Origin: Sipunculus nudus | Lineage: Eukaryota; Annelida; Sipuncula; Golfingiida; Sipunculidae | Assembly: GCA_026874595.1 (NCBI GenBank) | Contig: CM049322.1 | Span: 44,642,840-44,706,839 of the forward strand | DNA: 64,000 nucleotides | Reading direction: 5' to 3' | In this document: in pieces, positions 14,409 through 26,386 of the stretch | How positions within the stretch are numbered: position 1 is the first letter of the stretch | Layout of the letters: every line of letters begins with the position of its first letter | Made by a program: the position numbers and the translations under genes | Notes under the pieces: model-generated | Told to the model about the DNA's origin: nothing | What the model saw: only the letters and a program-made list of their open reading frames with translations | The model's database searches: none

Positions 14409-15424
14409 GTGAGTACACTTGTGTATGTTATAGACAAAGTGGAAAGTCAGTAAGTTTGTAAAAGGCCTCAAATTTTCAATCAATCCACAAAGTGCCTGAT
14501 TCACTTAGGCAATTTATAAAATGATTGAAATTTTCAGGCATTTTACAAATTCACTGAAAAGTAAAAAAAAAATGAAATACTGTGATTATAAAATAACAAA
14601 AATCTAACAAAAAAAATTTCACATTTTATAATATATATATATATAATACATTTCACATCATATAATTACATAATTTAATTTTTCATATACAGTCAAGGGT
14701 CAAAAGTGTCAATTTGGCTAATTTCTGTTTCCTGCATGAATAGTTATGTAATCATATGATATGTTAATAGTTATACTCTCTCAGGGAACCAATTTCATTT
14801 TGCACTTCGGGAGATGATACGGGCGGGTGTTCCCCTCCATCAGGGATAGAAAATTATTACAATTTCTTTCATAATGTCAGCAATATTAAACAAATTGTCG
14901 TAAAAGTAGAGGGATTTTCTCGCTTCAGAAACAGAAAAAATATAACAGTTTTGACGTAAATATACTAAGGCGCAAACGTCCAGTGAAAACCCTTCCCCTC
15001 CCACCCCCACCCCTTAGATTATTTAGAATTCTCGAAATTTCCAGGAAGTATTTAATTTGTGTCTTATACCAGGGTTTCACAATGTAATGGAAGCGAGCAA
15101 ATCATGCCATATTACAAGTTGTCGTTTCAAATTTAGTTACTACTGAAAAATTACACTTAATTATTATTTGAGGAAACTTTCCCACATTTTTATAAATAAC
15201 TCCTATTTGCTGACTCAAAAGAGAGCCTAATCTTATGGCAAAATTATATTCTTTTATATGTCAAAATGGGGAAGGGGATGGGTTCAGGAAATGTGGAATT
15301 TTATTTTAAGATATACGTACACTGTACTATTCCGTTATTCTTTTCCATCTTACTCCATGGATGCACAAACATTGGTAGTTAATGAAATATAGGCCTATAT
15401 ACTATCTCTGCCTTGGTATTTCAG

Positions 15425-15518
15425 GCATACGTCTGACGCGCATACTGCTGCGACACCAAATAGTGCAGCGCTCTCTCTCTAGATAACGGTATTTCTTCAG
15501 CGTGATAATACCAAGCCG
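15425..15518 (+). other. Exon-like block 2 (non-coding)
   Basis: A 94 nt block between an acceptor ending GGTATTTCAG and a donor CCG/GTGAGTCT. Stops occur in the frames that could continue from block 1. It is the second in a series of same-strand exon-like blocks. Confidence 0.35.
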
Positions 15519-16164
15519 GTGAGTCTACTTTAGATATCTTCTTGCCTTTGATTAATTAACTACACTGCTGTCCCGCTAAAATAATGCCCATGTGGGTAAC
15601 GGGTAGGGACAAAGAATAGTTTGAGGGCTGATACTTGAATGTTGGCGGTATTGCTACATATTAATATTAAACCATACAAGTGTATATCAAACATAACGTT
15701 ATAAATATGATCTGTTATAATGCATGAACTATACAAATCAGATATGGGTTCAGGATTTTAAATGGATATGACACACCTCTTTTCCATCCGTCCTTAATAT
15801 ATAACCCATAAAGAGATGTTCATGTTTATATTTATACTTGAGAGCTGGGATCCTTTAATTAGCTAAGGAGACAGGAGGCTTTTCAATCATAGAGGGAATA
15901 CCCTTTGGGAGTCGGGTAGGGAACTACAAGCCTACAGACAGAGTTCAGAAATCAAACGGCCCTTACCCGTGTCCGTAACGGTACAAATGGGACCAATCCT
16001 TCTGTTTTATCATATAAATTCAAACCATATCCGTTTGAACTTTCCGTGAGATAAAGAATTAAATTTAACCTTTCATAAATGATCTACCTGCAACAGAAGT
16101 GGACCGTGGATTCTTCTGCTAAAGGCAAGTTTTCTGTCAATTATTTCTTAACGCTAACATCATA

Positions 16165-16200
<36 letters not shown>

Positions 16201-16501
16201 TATGAACAGTCATATTCACAAAAATCCAATCCTGTGCCCGCATAGATCTATGGGCGGCATAGTTTAACTATGTTTTGTCCGTGTCCGATCCATCTTCAAA
16301 GTTTTATAAAAATTCCTTCAGTATTTTTTTCTGCAGTCATGTTGAGGCCTACTAACACCGCCCGTCTAACAACCGATTACGAGATATTGGTGAAAACATA
16401 ACCTCCTCTTCGGAAATTAACCCCCCCCCCCCCTTCCCTTCATTATGCGAAATAAATGTTTGATAACGTTTACTTATCAGTTAAAATGCCAGTAAGCATT
16501 A

Positions 16502-17080
16502 CTGACAGGGGCAGATTAAAAAAAAAAGAGGGGGCGCCAAACCAGGGGGACTAATAAAATCCTAAAAAAAAAGTCCCTAGGTCCAGAAAAGAGGGGGTGG
16601 GTCCAAGCCGTAAAATTTGGTCGGAAACCCTTAAAAAAGGTTGCGGTGACAGAAAAAGGGGGGTCCGGAAATCCTGAAACCCCCCCCCCCCATCCTCTTC
16701 TGACCGATTTCTATTTTACACCGAACCCACCTGCTATTTTTATGTGTTTGCTTTTTTTTTCTTAAATGGTTAAAACCGCAATGTGGCTTACATTAATTAT
16801 ATTCGTTTTAGTGTCAGTTCAGAAGACAAGTCATTTCCGTTGACAGGACGACCTTCCTTATAAGTTATATTTGGACAGCTCAACTACCTGCCTTGGTGGA
16901 GGTATGCGCTCTCTGACTGCCCAAGATTTAGTTTCCCAAAGTGAGTGATTTTAATTCGGCAAGTTTGCAACGAAAAAAAAAAATGTTAAAAAATGTAACA
17001 TATTGCAGAAATTATTTATGTAGTAAGGGGGTCAAATAAAAACCCCTAATCCCCCCCCCCCCCCCCATTGATCTGCGCTT
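16502..17080. mobile_element. Putative G-tract MITE
   Basis: The left end reads ACAGGGGCAGATTAAAA. The right end, reverse-complemented, reads AAGCGCAGATCAATGGGGG, a short imperfect inverted repeat with GCAGAT in common. Long G/C runs (about 16533-16680 and 17051-17066) sit just inside the ends. I found no target duplication. Exon-like block 3 lies inside it. Confidence 0.35.
16823..16901 (+). other. Exon-like block 3 (non-coding)
   Basis: A 79 nt block between an acceptor ending GTTCAG and a donor GGAG/GTATGCGC. It has no useful reading frame. It lies inside a putative MITE, so if transcribed it would be an exonised transposon fragment. Confidence 0.25.
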
Positions 17081-17424
17081 GTGTGTATATATGTTATGTT
17101 AAATCATGGAGAAAAAATATTTATTGGATGGTTCAAGAATTATAAGACAACATCCCATGCACCATGTGCCGATATCAGTCGAAACAGTACAGACATAGAA
17201 ACACAGAGAGAGTTTGGTCGGCGCTTGTTTGTGATGTCTCAGGAACTCACGCACGGGTTACACGTTTGGCACAGTCATACCATATTTATTTCGATGGGGG
17301 TGGCATAATGCGGATCTTCCGTCAAATGCAACTGCATTATTTAGTTTTATATAGATTTCCTACGGTCATGATTTTTCACAAACTTACTGTTTCAATGTTT
17401 GATAATATATTTCTTTTGTACCAG

Positions 17425-17610
17425 TACCGTGCAAGAAAAACAGCGTTTATAATCCTCTTAACCCCGGCTATAACAGGTTCGTCCACCGCTGAATCAAAAC
17501 ACAGCTGGTCCCGCCCTCACTGACCTGTCCTCTGCTGTACATAACCCACGACGCTGATCACAGAATAACAAGGCCAAGTGACCACTGACAATATCATTCC
17601 ATATAATCAG
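17425..17610 (+). other. Exon-like block 4 (non-coding)
   Basis: A 186 nt block between an acceptor ending TTTTGTACCAG and a donor ATCAG/GTAGGTCC. Stops occur in all frames. It ends about 90 bp before the left inverted repeat of the ISL2EU-like element, so it would be host sequence, possibly a lncRNA exon or a 5' exon read into the element. Confidence 0.3.
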
Positions 17611-17698
17611 GTAGGTCCGCCAAAAAAAAACGAACTTTAAAGAATCAATTGATAATAAGCCAAATCGCGGTCTCGCGAGATGTGCTCTGGTAAGTGAC

Positions 17699-17730
17699 CT
17701 TGAAAGGTCAAGTGGGTAAAAATAACTTAT
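17699..17730 (+). repeat. Candidate left terminal inverted repeat
   Basis: AAAGGTCAAGTGGGTAAAAA continuing TAAC pairs with the reverse complement of 26358-26386, reading AAAGGTCAGGTGGGTAAAAA continuing CAAC. That is about 24 bp with two mismatches at the two ends of the ISL2EU-like gene pair. Confidence 0.5.
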
Positions 17731-19748
17731 GTCGGCTCCCTTTGGCTTGTGCTCCGCATAACTTCGGATAACATGATTATTCTGGTGTCGTTAATTAAGC
17801 GATCATACAAGGTGGAAAGAAGAAAGTTCGAACCGTCCCATCAAGTGACAGAAGGGTAAATTTATGCATCTGTAGCTAGCAAACCCCAATTATCGCCCAT
17901 GTAAACAATAAAACATGCTGGAGTTGAGGCATAACTTTGAAATCTGTAAATCATGGATGATGAAGATTTGTTGCTCGTGTGTTTTTAAAAATGACTAAAG
18001 AATAACTCGCGCACCTTTCTTAGGGACGACACTTGCAAGTTGCAATTACTTCATTTGTCTATCAGTCCTGGTCGAGACAAATAGTGAATTCATATTCATA
18101 TTCAACTTCATATTCTTGAGACTTGTGTCATAAGTTGTGAGATAAGAAGGACTTTGCGGAAGTATGAGGCAGGTTGCAGGTGAAGTATTGGAAAACCAGT
18201 GAAGCCGGCAAGGAGTCTGCTGATTCACTTTTGGTGAATCACTCCAGTGATGGCAAATGTCCCTCTAGTTTTAGGGATGGGCTCTAGGTGAACCAAAGAT
18301 TGCTTCCCTGGGATATAAACAAGCAATACAGGTTTATGATAGATTTAAAACGTAATGTGGATAACATAATTACATTGTTTAGCGCACTGGCCCCCCTGTT
18401 TTTTACAAGACAACATTAAAGAAGAAAATATACCATATGTGTCTTATAGGCCTATCAGGGAAACTATATCGATCATAATGTGGCAATTCACACAGCAAAA
18501 AAATTGTCGATTTGGCATCCAAGACTGCACACTGTCAACTTGATTCAGCTAAACTCCTTTAAACCATTTACTGTGTTTTGCTCTATATAATCACACTATA
18601 GCTTGTAAGGGTAAAAGACTCATAGTGAAGCATAACAGTTGTTCATTTTTTACTGACTTCTCATAGCCCATAGCCTTTGTGCTCTCTCCTTGCGCTCCAG
18701 TGCCCTCCGCTGAGAGAGCCCTAGTACGAGGTGTATGAAATCTGGAGACATGCCACTGGACAATTAAACAATAATATCCCAGCTAAAACTGAAGAATACA
18801 AAAGAATACAAAAATATTTGTAGCATATGGTAACACAACATACCACTTTATAATTTTCATGTCCATTAAACAGTTGAATCAGGTAGGTTTAGATCTCAAG
18901 CGGTAAAAACAAGCATGTCTGGAGGGGATTTCCCCAACATAAAATGTCATACCCGTTTTCAGCCTCCAGCACAGAGTCAAGATATGTTGTGTTTATCCTT
19001 AGCATTCATGATAAATTTCTGTACAGAGAATGATGCATCACACACGCCACCTGGCAATTGTCCCAACTTAAGGAACAACTGTCAGGTCCAGGAAAGGTAA
19101 ACTTTTAAAGTGAGTACTGTTTAGGCAGTAAAGCAGGAGTTACAACAAAATTTATTGTTCAGGCGAATACATTAAAATTTTTTGCCCCTGAAGGCGTAAA
19201 CTTCCCTGTTAGAAACACAATATTGGATTTTACAGGAATTTTAGCCCTGTACAGGATTTACTTTCTCCAGTTTACTTGAAGCTTCATATGCAGCAGGTAT
19301 CCATCGAATGGATACATACACCTCATTATAACATGCAGTTAGACTTCTCACTGCAGGCTCTGTGTGTGGGTGTGTGTAAAATAATGAAATTATAAATCAT
19401 TGAAGGGATTATTATATATTTTTTTCACTTGCTAATTTAACCCATACCAAGATAAATCAGAAAAAAATAAATAGGCCAAGGAGGACCTGGTTATCTGTTT
19501 TACAATTATACCTGTACATATAACATTCTTACATGTACAGACTACAGAGTGATACCTCTTCATTTTCCATAAAATCTCAGTTTAAAATTAAAAAAAAAAT
19601 AAATAATAGTTTTTTAATGTGGCTTTCACCAAGGACAGGCAGCCAAGAACGCAACATGCATAATATCACACGAAAGGACTTGTGTCATGCATTATAATAC
19701 CATGGTCCATACAAAGTGACACCTCTTCTTTTTTCTGAAAATCAGATC
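17731..19748. other. 5' flank of the YqaJ gene
   Basis: No coding domain is visible. A possible non-coding exon lies at about 18965-19099: acceptor CCCGTTTTCAG, donor GGAAAG/GTAAACTT. Just before the coding start, TTCTTTTTTCTGAAAATCAG at about 19726-19745 looks like a splice acceptor, which implies an upstream untranslated exon. The promoter is not identifiable by eye. Confidence 0.4.
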
Positions 19749-20359
19749 ATGGATGTTGAGAAGACAGACGACTCGGGTCTGGAAATTGACTCATTTCGAA
19801 GATATGATATAGCTTCTTTGAAACAATATTTAAGAAAAAGAAATCTTCCTGTGATCGGAAGAAAAGATGTGCTCGTGGCTCGAGCCTTTGCTGCCCATGA
19901 GGCCAAGGTGCCAGTGGTACAGTCACCAGCGGAGTGTGATGAAATACGCGAAGATGAGTATCGTCGGCTCCTCATAACAGAGAATGGGATGCTACCGGAC
20001 CCATTTGACAGTCTTTCTGAAGGCTGGTTAAATGAAGACATTGGTATAAAACACTGGCCACCTTGTTTGATGTGGGATATCTCATACTTTTTGGGAAAGA
20101 GTGAGACAAAATATAACAAAGTATCTCTCGATAAGAGATTACTATGTGACTACAAGGAACAAAAAGCTTTCAGCTATTTCAAATCCAAATTCCTTTATGA
20201 GGTGCAGTATCATCCAGTGACGAAGGAATCTCTCTTTTGCTTCTTAAAAACAAAGTGTACTCCATCGATGAGACTTAACAATCTGCCCCATGAGGCCTGG
20301 GTTTGTGTACAGAAAGAAAGCGGAGAAATTCATTCAGCTTACTGTACCTGTTTTGCTGG
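19749..20359 (+). CDS. YqaJ-nuclease gene, exon 1 (SAP, SWIM start)
   Basis: First coding exon of the accessory nuclease of the ISL2EU-like element. I chose ATG 19749 (MDVEKTDD), because it follows an acceptor-like CAG at 19743-19745 and the upstream in-frame ATG at 19716 would lie in the intron. Residues 16-50 look like a SAP-type DNA-binding helix pair (SLKQYLRKRNLPVIGRKDVL). The exon ends with the CxC half of a SWIM zinc finger (Cys199, Cys201, motif YCTCFAG). The donor GCTGG/GTAAAT at 20360 leaves phase 2. Joined to 21041 it gives CFAGLGQTCNHVAALLF, the expected SWIM CxC...CxH pattern, which strongly supports the splice. The spliced protein is 707 aa. Its role is inferred from family: DNA binding and processing during transposition, in the nucleus. 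Confidence 0.8.
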
Positions 20360-21040
20360 GTAAATTTGGTAAATAAGGAGTTAAAGTTGTGTATTCTGTT
20401 CCATTTGAATGTTATTGTTGTGTTGAAATGCAATAAACATTTGTATTATATTGACTTTATTTATTTTCCTCAAGTCCCTGAAATGTGTGCCTTCTTACAC
20501 TCCCCCCCCCCCCCCTGTTACATTTGAAATGTTATTGTTGTGTTGACTTGCAATAAAAAATTATATTCTATTGATTTTTTTTTTACTTTCCTTATGGCTG
20601 TGAAATGTTCACCTTCCTACAATAATAGAGCTTACCTGACTGCAATGCAACCAGGAATCCGTGAATAGTATTGAGAGTTCTGGGTGGCTGAAACAGGCTT
20701 ATTAAATTCTCAGACCATGAGTTATGAGCTAAACATCTTTGGAGTACAGTTAACCCACAGACCTTGTATAAAATAAAATACTTATTCATAGTTAAAAATA
20801 AAATAAAGAATTTCTGATGCATAATGAAGTACTGATTTAATTTTTTATAATGTTATGAAAAAGATTGGTATATTATGATAACAAATTGCAATTTTTCTAA
20901 AATTGAAAATGGATAGGGACATCTTTGTATATTTTAACTGCTTGTACATGATAACAAAACAGATCAGCCAAGATTTTAAGTTTGACTATGAATGAGTAAA
21001 TGCAGTGTACTCATACTTACTAGTTAAAATTTATTTTTAG

Positions 21041-22553
21041 CCTGGGACAAACATGCAACCATGTTGCAGCCCTGCTCTTTCGTGTTGATGCTGCATGGCA
21101 GATGGGTGAAGTGAGGGGGGAAAGTGAGGGGGAGGTTGCATGTACATCCAAACGCAGCACCTGGAACATTGCTCCAGGACCCAAAACAGAACCAATCCCT
21201 ATTTCACAGATGAATATCTGCAAACCAAAGGCAGGATGCATTGGGGCTGCTAGATCTGGGTTAAATACTGTGAGAAAACAGTTGTTTGGCATTGATAAGA
21301 AGGACAGTGGAATGTCAGCGGATGATTTCCTTCAAAAGTTAAGTTTGATCAGTCCACAGTCAGTGACTTTGGGAGAACGCAGACCTGAGCGCTATGCTGA
21401 ATACATGAAATATGATCAGAGGAAAAACATTCAACCCCAAGTTCTTCCACCAAATATTATTGAAATTGCTGACAAGTGCAGTACACATGAAGAATTGCTT
21501 GAAATATTAACATGTGACACTCATCAAATCAAACAGCAAACTGAACTTATTGAATCTGCCACAAGAGAGCAAGGCAGTGATGTATGGCATGCTCAACGTA
21601 ATGGACGCATTACCTCTTCAAAATTTCATCGTGTGTGTTCACGCATGAAATCCTACACTGATGACAATGATATCAACATGGACCCTTTACTTGCAGATGT
21701 TATGCAGTACAATCCACCATCTAGTGAGCTGGCAGCATTCAAATATGGACGGCGCATGGAAGAGCCGGCTGCCCAAAAGTTCAAAGCTGTTATGGAGGAG
21801 CTTGGACACAAAAATGTCAAGGTTAAAAAATGTGGACTATTTGTGTCCAAAGAATATAGTTTCTTGGGAGCCTCACCTGACAGAATTGTAACATGTGACT
21901 GTTGTGGTAGCCATGTTCTGGAAATAAAATGTCCACTCAAATGCGCAAAAAATGTACCAACTGATGACAATGTTGACTGTCTCACTGTAAATAAAGGCAT
22001 ACAATGCTTAAAGAAACATCACCCATACTATACACAAGTTCAGGGACAAATGGCTCTTTCAGAAATCAAATGTGCATATTTTTTTGTTTTCAGCAACTCT
22101 GGTTACCATCTTGAAGAAATCTCTTTTGATGCTGAACTTTGGGATGCTACCCAGGACCATTTAGTTAATTTTTTTAATGTTTTCCTGTCACAAGAAATAA
22201 TATTAGGTAAAGCAAAAAGCAACCTGAAAATGAGAAAAGTCACTGATATCAGAAAGCTAGATCACAAAGCAGAAGGTGCCACTTCTAAAGGTCTTTTAAA
22301 GTCAAAATCAAAACCAAGTCATGGTAAAGCTAAAATGAAGCGGAAGGGTGCAAACCAGAGGGTAACACCAATTTACCTGTGTGGTTTTTGCAAACAAAGA
22401 TGCAAAAATGTTGACAGTATAACACAGTGGTTTGATAACAGCATTTATTGTGACTCATGTAAGAAGTGGTTCCATATGGCATGTTTGAATTTAACAGAAA
22501 ATTCACCAGAACTGGAAGATGAAGAATATATTTGTCCCCAGTGTTGCCAGTAA
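21041..22553 (+). CDS. YqaJ-nuclease gene, exon 2 (SWIM end, YqaJ, PHD)
   Basis: Second coding exon, after acceptor TTATTTTTAG. It completes the SWIM finger (Cys209, His211). It then encodes a YqaJ-type PD-(D/E)xK nuclease at about residues 380-590, with W386 and the RIT(S)S motif, GRRMEEPAA, GASPDR (Asp484), EIKCP (Glu498-x-Lys500) and YTQVQGQ (Gln536, Gln538). The known core residues all appear present. A basic linker (residues about 600-640) follows, then a C-terminal PHD finger (about 651-706) with the CGFC, YCDSC, FHMAC and CPQC zinc ligands. PHD fingers commonly read histone H3 tails, so target-site choice through chromatin is possible but is an inference. The stop is TAA at 22551. The gene faces the transposase tail to tail, 1.3 kb away. 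AATAAA signals follow at about 22700 and 22878. Confidence 0.85.
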
Positions 22554-23855
22554 ATGTTTTTATATTATTCCAAACGGTACTACAAGCCTTGTAGTACATG
22601 GAAATATGAAATTTATTCAGCATTCAATGAGTAGACACATGGTATTATTAATGATAAAATTATGTAATATTAGTAGAAAATGAAACCTTTTAAAAAAATC
22701 AATAAATGCAACAATTGGATACAACATGGTAATATGCAAACAGGTTTGCATACCTTCTTCCCTTCATATCAAGAAATTAACCTACTGCATATTGACAAAA
22801 GTGCATACATAATATCTGCTTTAAAACTGGTCCAGTACCGGTGCATACAGCTTTACTTATTAGGAATGAGGACACATCAAATAAATATGTACTGAATATT
22901 TAATGTGTTAAGTCTGTTAAGAAGTATAGATAAGCATTCTTAGCTATTTCTGTATGTCTATTAGCTTAAATAAGGTGTCTGAACAGATATGAGAACTGGT
23001 TATATATTACAGTAAGCAAATATTTGTGCTTGCATTCCTTGCACAGATTGTGCAAGTCTTATGGTTAGTTATGTCCATGTAATAAATAGTTTTTACACTG
23101 TGACCTGTTTATCCTTTAATCACTAAACTATTGATAAACAGAGGCACAAGTGTGGTTTTGCAAGCACTTATCATACAGCACTGATTGGACCTGTACTTAC
23201 TATACATGACCATGAAAACTTTAAGGGCATTTTTTTCATGGCGGTCAGACTTAAAGAGAATACTGTGTATTTCACTGCTACTGTAAATATTCTATATAAG
23301 AACATCAATCTGTAATTCATTTAATAGACAGTTAACTAAATCATAAAATACCCACAGTACAGGTAATAATGTTAAACCATAGATTATGTATTGTCACTTG
23401 AAATACTTAGTACCCATATAGGCTCCATCATAGCTTCTACCACAATGGAATGTTATGGATAATATAACATATACAAAATTTTGAACAAGTGAATGAATAA
23501 TTTGTTCTCAAATATCATCATGATGAATAACCCACATGCTGCATTGTGACTAACCTTCTTCTAAGTGTAATAATACTTACACAGAATATTAAAATACAGA
23601 CATTTGATTTGAAAAGACTGTGTATTATATATATATGTATCATATTTAAAGGTATGTGCTGTGTATTTCAGCCAGTATAGGACAGACACCATGGCAGAAA
23701 TGACAGTGACAAAACTTGGAAGCCTGGTACAAAATATTTTATACAGCCAGCATTCATGTAGCTATATGCACACAACATCAATATATGGTACCAACAGGCT
23801 ATTTGACATTTGTAATAAACTGATAATGTATATTTTAATATGGTGTTTGCCAGCA
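22554..23855. other. Convergent 3' region inside the transposon
   Basis: AT-rich stretch between the stop codons of the two convergent genes. For the plus-strand gene, AATAAA hexamers occur near 22700, 22878 and 23080. I found no clear AATAAA for the minus-strand gene. No further ORF is credible. Confidence 0.5.
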
Positions 23856-25534
23856 TTATTTTACCAAAGGACCTTGAAGATTACATAAAGCTGCAACAAC
23901 AATCAAAACATGATCCAAAAGAGGTAAATATGTTAGAGGAATCTGATTTTTTAAAAATCTGTAACACTTCATGCGCTGAATGGCACGCTCTACATGAATT
24001 CTAAGGTTTGCAATATCCTTTGTCTTTTTAACATCTGATGGAATCTGTTGTTCATGACCTCTTGCACCAGGTGGTACAATAAGTTCCACACCCCTTTCTA
24101 ACAATTCTCCCTTGACTAAAAACCCCCTGTCTGCCATCCACTGATCTGTGGGATCTGCATAGTCCAAGATGCAGGAGTTCAAAGTAATATGGCGATCAGA
24201 TGTGCGACCACCCCAACATTTGGAAACAAAGCTTATTGAACCCCTGGCTGTAATGCCAATTAAAGCTTTAGCTGTACAATGGTGCTTGTAGTCACTGAAT
24301 ATTTGAGCTTGTAACAGTAAATCTCTTGGTGTGTCTACAAAAAATTCTGTACAATCAATTGTTACACGATGACGTGGATACAATTTTTGAAAAACTACTG
24401 GAAGGTTTGCTCTGGCTGATATTTTATCAGGCCAATGAATAATGAATTTCAGAATTTTTGATAAAACTTTCACCCATGTTGTAAATATACTTGAAACAGT
24501 TGTTGCAGAAATACCAAACATATCTGCAATGTTTTGATTCAGTAGACCTAATCTTAATTTCATAAGAACAAGAACAAACTCTTGTTTAATAGTTAGTGCA
24601 CGCTTTGTCCCTGGTTTTTGGGGTGATCCCACAAATTTCCTAACTTTATTGACAACAGTGTTTTTTGTCCCTCTCCAGTATGACATTTTTGATACTCTAG
24701 GATATATATAACTAAAAAGAAGATTAAAAATGTTTATTGATGGTATACCAGTGTAATAGGAGATTTGTGAATCATTTTTTAGACAGTTAAGGACAACCTC
24801 TGAAGCTTTTGAAGTGTTCAAAAGTCTTTGTTCGGCCAACTGTTTTGCTTTTTTTTCTTCATCTAGCCTGTCTTCCAGCTCTGTAATGTAACTTATCAGT
24901 TTATTTATGGTTTCCTGTTTCCTATAGCATTCTTTGCAATCAAGTGGTCCATTGTAATAATAATCATGGTCATGAAGAGAGTGTGTGGTAGGAATGTCAT
25001 CATGAGTTACAGCACATTCTCTAGTTTCTGGCTGTTCATCACATGATACGGCTGCACTGCTGATTTTGACCTTCATTCTCTTTTTAACAGGTATATTTGG
25101 TGAGCGAATGAGTGGAGGTTTTCTTTTGTTTTCTTTCATTTGCGTATCTGTGTATCCCATATTTAATGTTGGATATGGGTTATCCTGTGTTGGTTGGCCA
25201 TCTTTGAAATGGTGGGAACAAACCCTGTCGTATGAGGCTGGCATCCAGTTGTCTCCTTTTTTGTGATGATTACAAAATACTGCTCCCCTCTCTTCTCTTT
25301 AACTTCTCTATCAACTGCTTCACATCTGTTTATATTCTTAATCCATATGTCTCTATCATGTTGACTGTTCTGGGTACTTCCAGTTGGAAAGGGCCACAAG
25401 ACAAAGGGGGGAGAGCACACACACTTACCCCGCCCTTTCCTTGAGTTATGGAGGGCACACTCTTCCTCTTTCCACTTGTTAAGCCTGTAGGTGCTGTTGC
25501 TGCACCCAACTACAGCACACGTCACTTTTGGCAT
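23856..25534 (-). CDS. THAP-domain DDE transposase (frame break at 25256-25262)
   Basis: Transposase of the ISL2EU-like element. ATG 25534 begins MPKVTCAVVGC. The THAP zinc finger uses Cys6/Cys11, a WPFP motif, then Cys106 and His109 (VCSHHF). Residues about 202-242 form a Lys/Glu-rich coiled coil; about 314-354 is a helix-turn-helix (NIADMFGISATTVSSIF). The DDE catalytic residues are visible: Asp394 (TIDCTEF), Asp469 (MADRGF) and Glu516 (HVERAI). Without correction the first frame covers only the N-terminal half of THAP. A -1 shift at A-AAA-AAG (25262-25256) joins 93 residues to 466 more, giving 559 aa, and the joint rebuilds the expected THAP spacing. Either one A was lost or the shift is programmed. 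A likely untranslated 5' exon is suggested by an acceptor (TTTTTTTTCAG) just before 25551. Confidence 0.82.
25256..25262 (-). promoter_or_regulatory. Candidate -1 frameshift site A-AAA-AAG
   Basis: On the minus strand the 0 frame reads ACA AAA AAG GAG. The heptamer A-AAA-AAG is correctly phased (X-XXY-YYZ) for tandem slippage into the frame that continues GGA GAC AAC TGG ATG. Seven nucleotides downstream, CTGG-ATG-CCAG can form a short hairpin. It could equally be a simple loss of one A from a homopolymer, or a sequencing error. Confidence 0.4.
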
Positions 25535-25551
25535 GATGTGTGGTGGAGACA

Positions 25552-26342
25552 CTGAAAAAAAATTACAACAAAAATGTAGTCATTGTAGGTGTTTATGTGT
25601 GTGTATATATATATATATAATACATATAAAAAGTAAGTATCTATGGGCCCCCACTCCTACAGAAAAAAAAAATATCTATACCATAAACAACAACACCCCC
25701 TGCCCATACCAACCCTAATTTTTTTTGCAGACCTTATTTCCCCTGGGGGAGTGGAATAAAAGAGACGCTTATTTCCTCTCCCCCTAATGGTAAAGGCTTG
25801 TGAAGTCTGAGCACACACACACACATATATATATATAACATGAAATACATTTCAAAGTTATATTTAATTATTATGAACAAGTCTAGACAGTGACACTGGA
25901 CCAACACCCTTTACTCTGGTTGATTGGTTAATGAATTATCCCACTGGCACTACTGATCGATTTTTTCCAAACGTATTTGAATGACATTACTGTGTTGTCA
26001 CAATGGGTGCTTTAAAGTCAAAGACAAACCAGATCGAACTACAAATAAACTTTGGTTGCATGTAAGAGTAAAAATAAGACTGTTGTGGTATTGGTACCAC
26101 TACAGCCAGGCTATCCGCCTGGCCAAGTGACACACGAACCGTCACAACAAAGCAATGGTCATCGAAAAGTCATAATATTATTTATAAACATCTCCTTGAC
26201 CACTTAGTTAAACATAAAATATGTTTTTTAATTTTAATCATCCCGTAAAAACATTAAAATACGTACAAATTGTGTACTTACGTCAAGTTAAACTGTGAAA
26301 ACGACTTATTTGCCCGACACTGACAGCAGGGAAAGACGTGCA
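25552..26342. other. 5' flank of the transposase gene
   Basis: Contains the probable 5' untranslated exon/intron boundary of the transposase, TA and CA microsatellites (about 25606-25620, 25812-25838) and AT-rich sequence. No gene is visible. Confidence 0.4.
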
Positions 26343-26357
26343 CCCGGTGTTGTTGTT

Positions 26358-26386
26358 TTTACCCACCTGACCTTTGACCTGAGGGA
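26358..26386 (-). repeat. Candidate right terminal inverted repeat
   Basis: Reverse complement of the left repeat at 17699-17730 with two mismatches over about 24 bp. On the plus strand it reads GTTTTTACCCACCTGACCTT. It includes AGGTCAAAGGTCA on the minus strand, a DR1-type direct repeat. Confidence 0.5.

Noticed and set aside
17828-17840. GTTCGAACC as a tRNA T-arm
   Set aside because: No matching acceptor, D-arm or anticodon arm could be folded around it.
23668-23888. Short frames between the two transposon genes
   Set aside because: They are shadows in the convergent 3' region, with no domain and no splice support.
25163-25262. Intron as the explanation for the THAP frame change
   Set aside because: Conserved THAP residues run without a gap across the site and no GT...AG pair is needed or present there.
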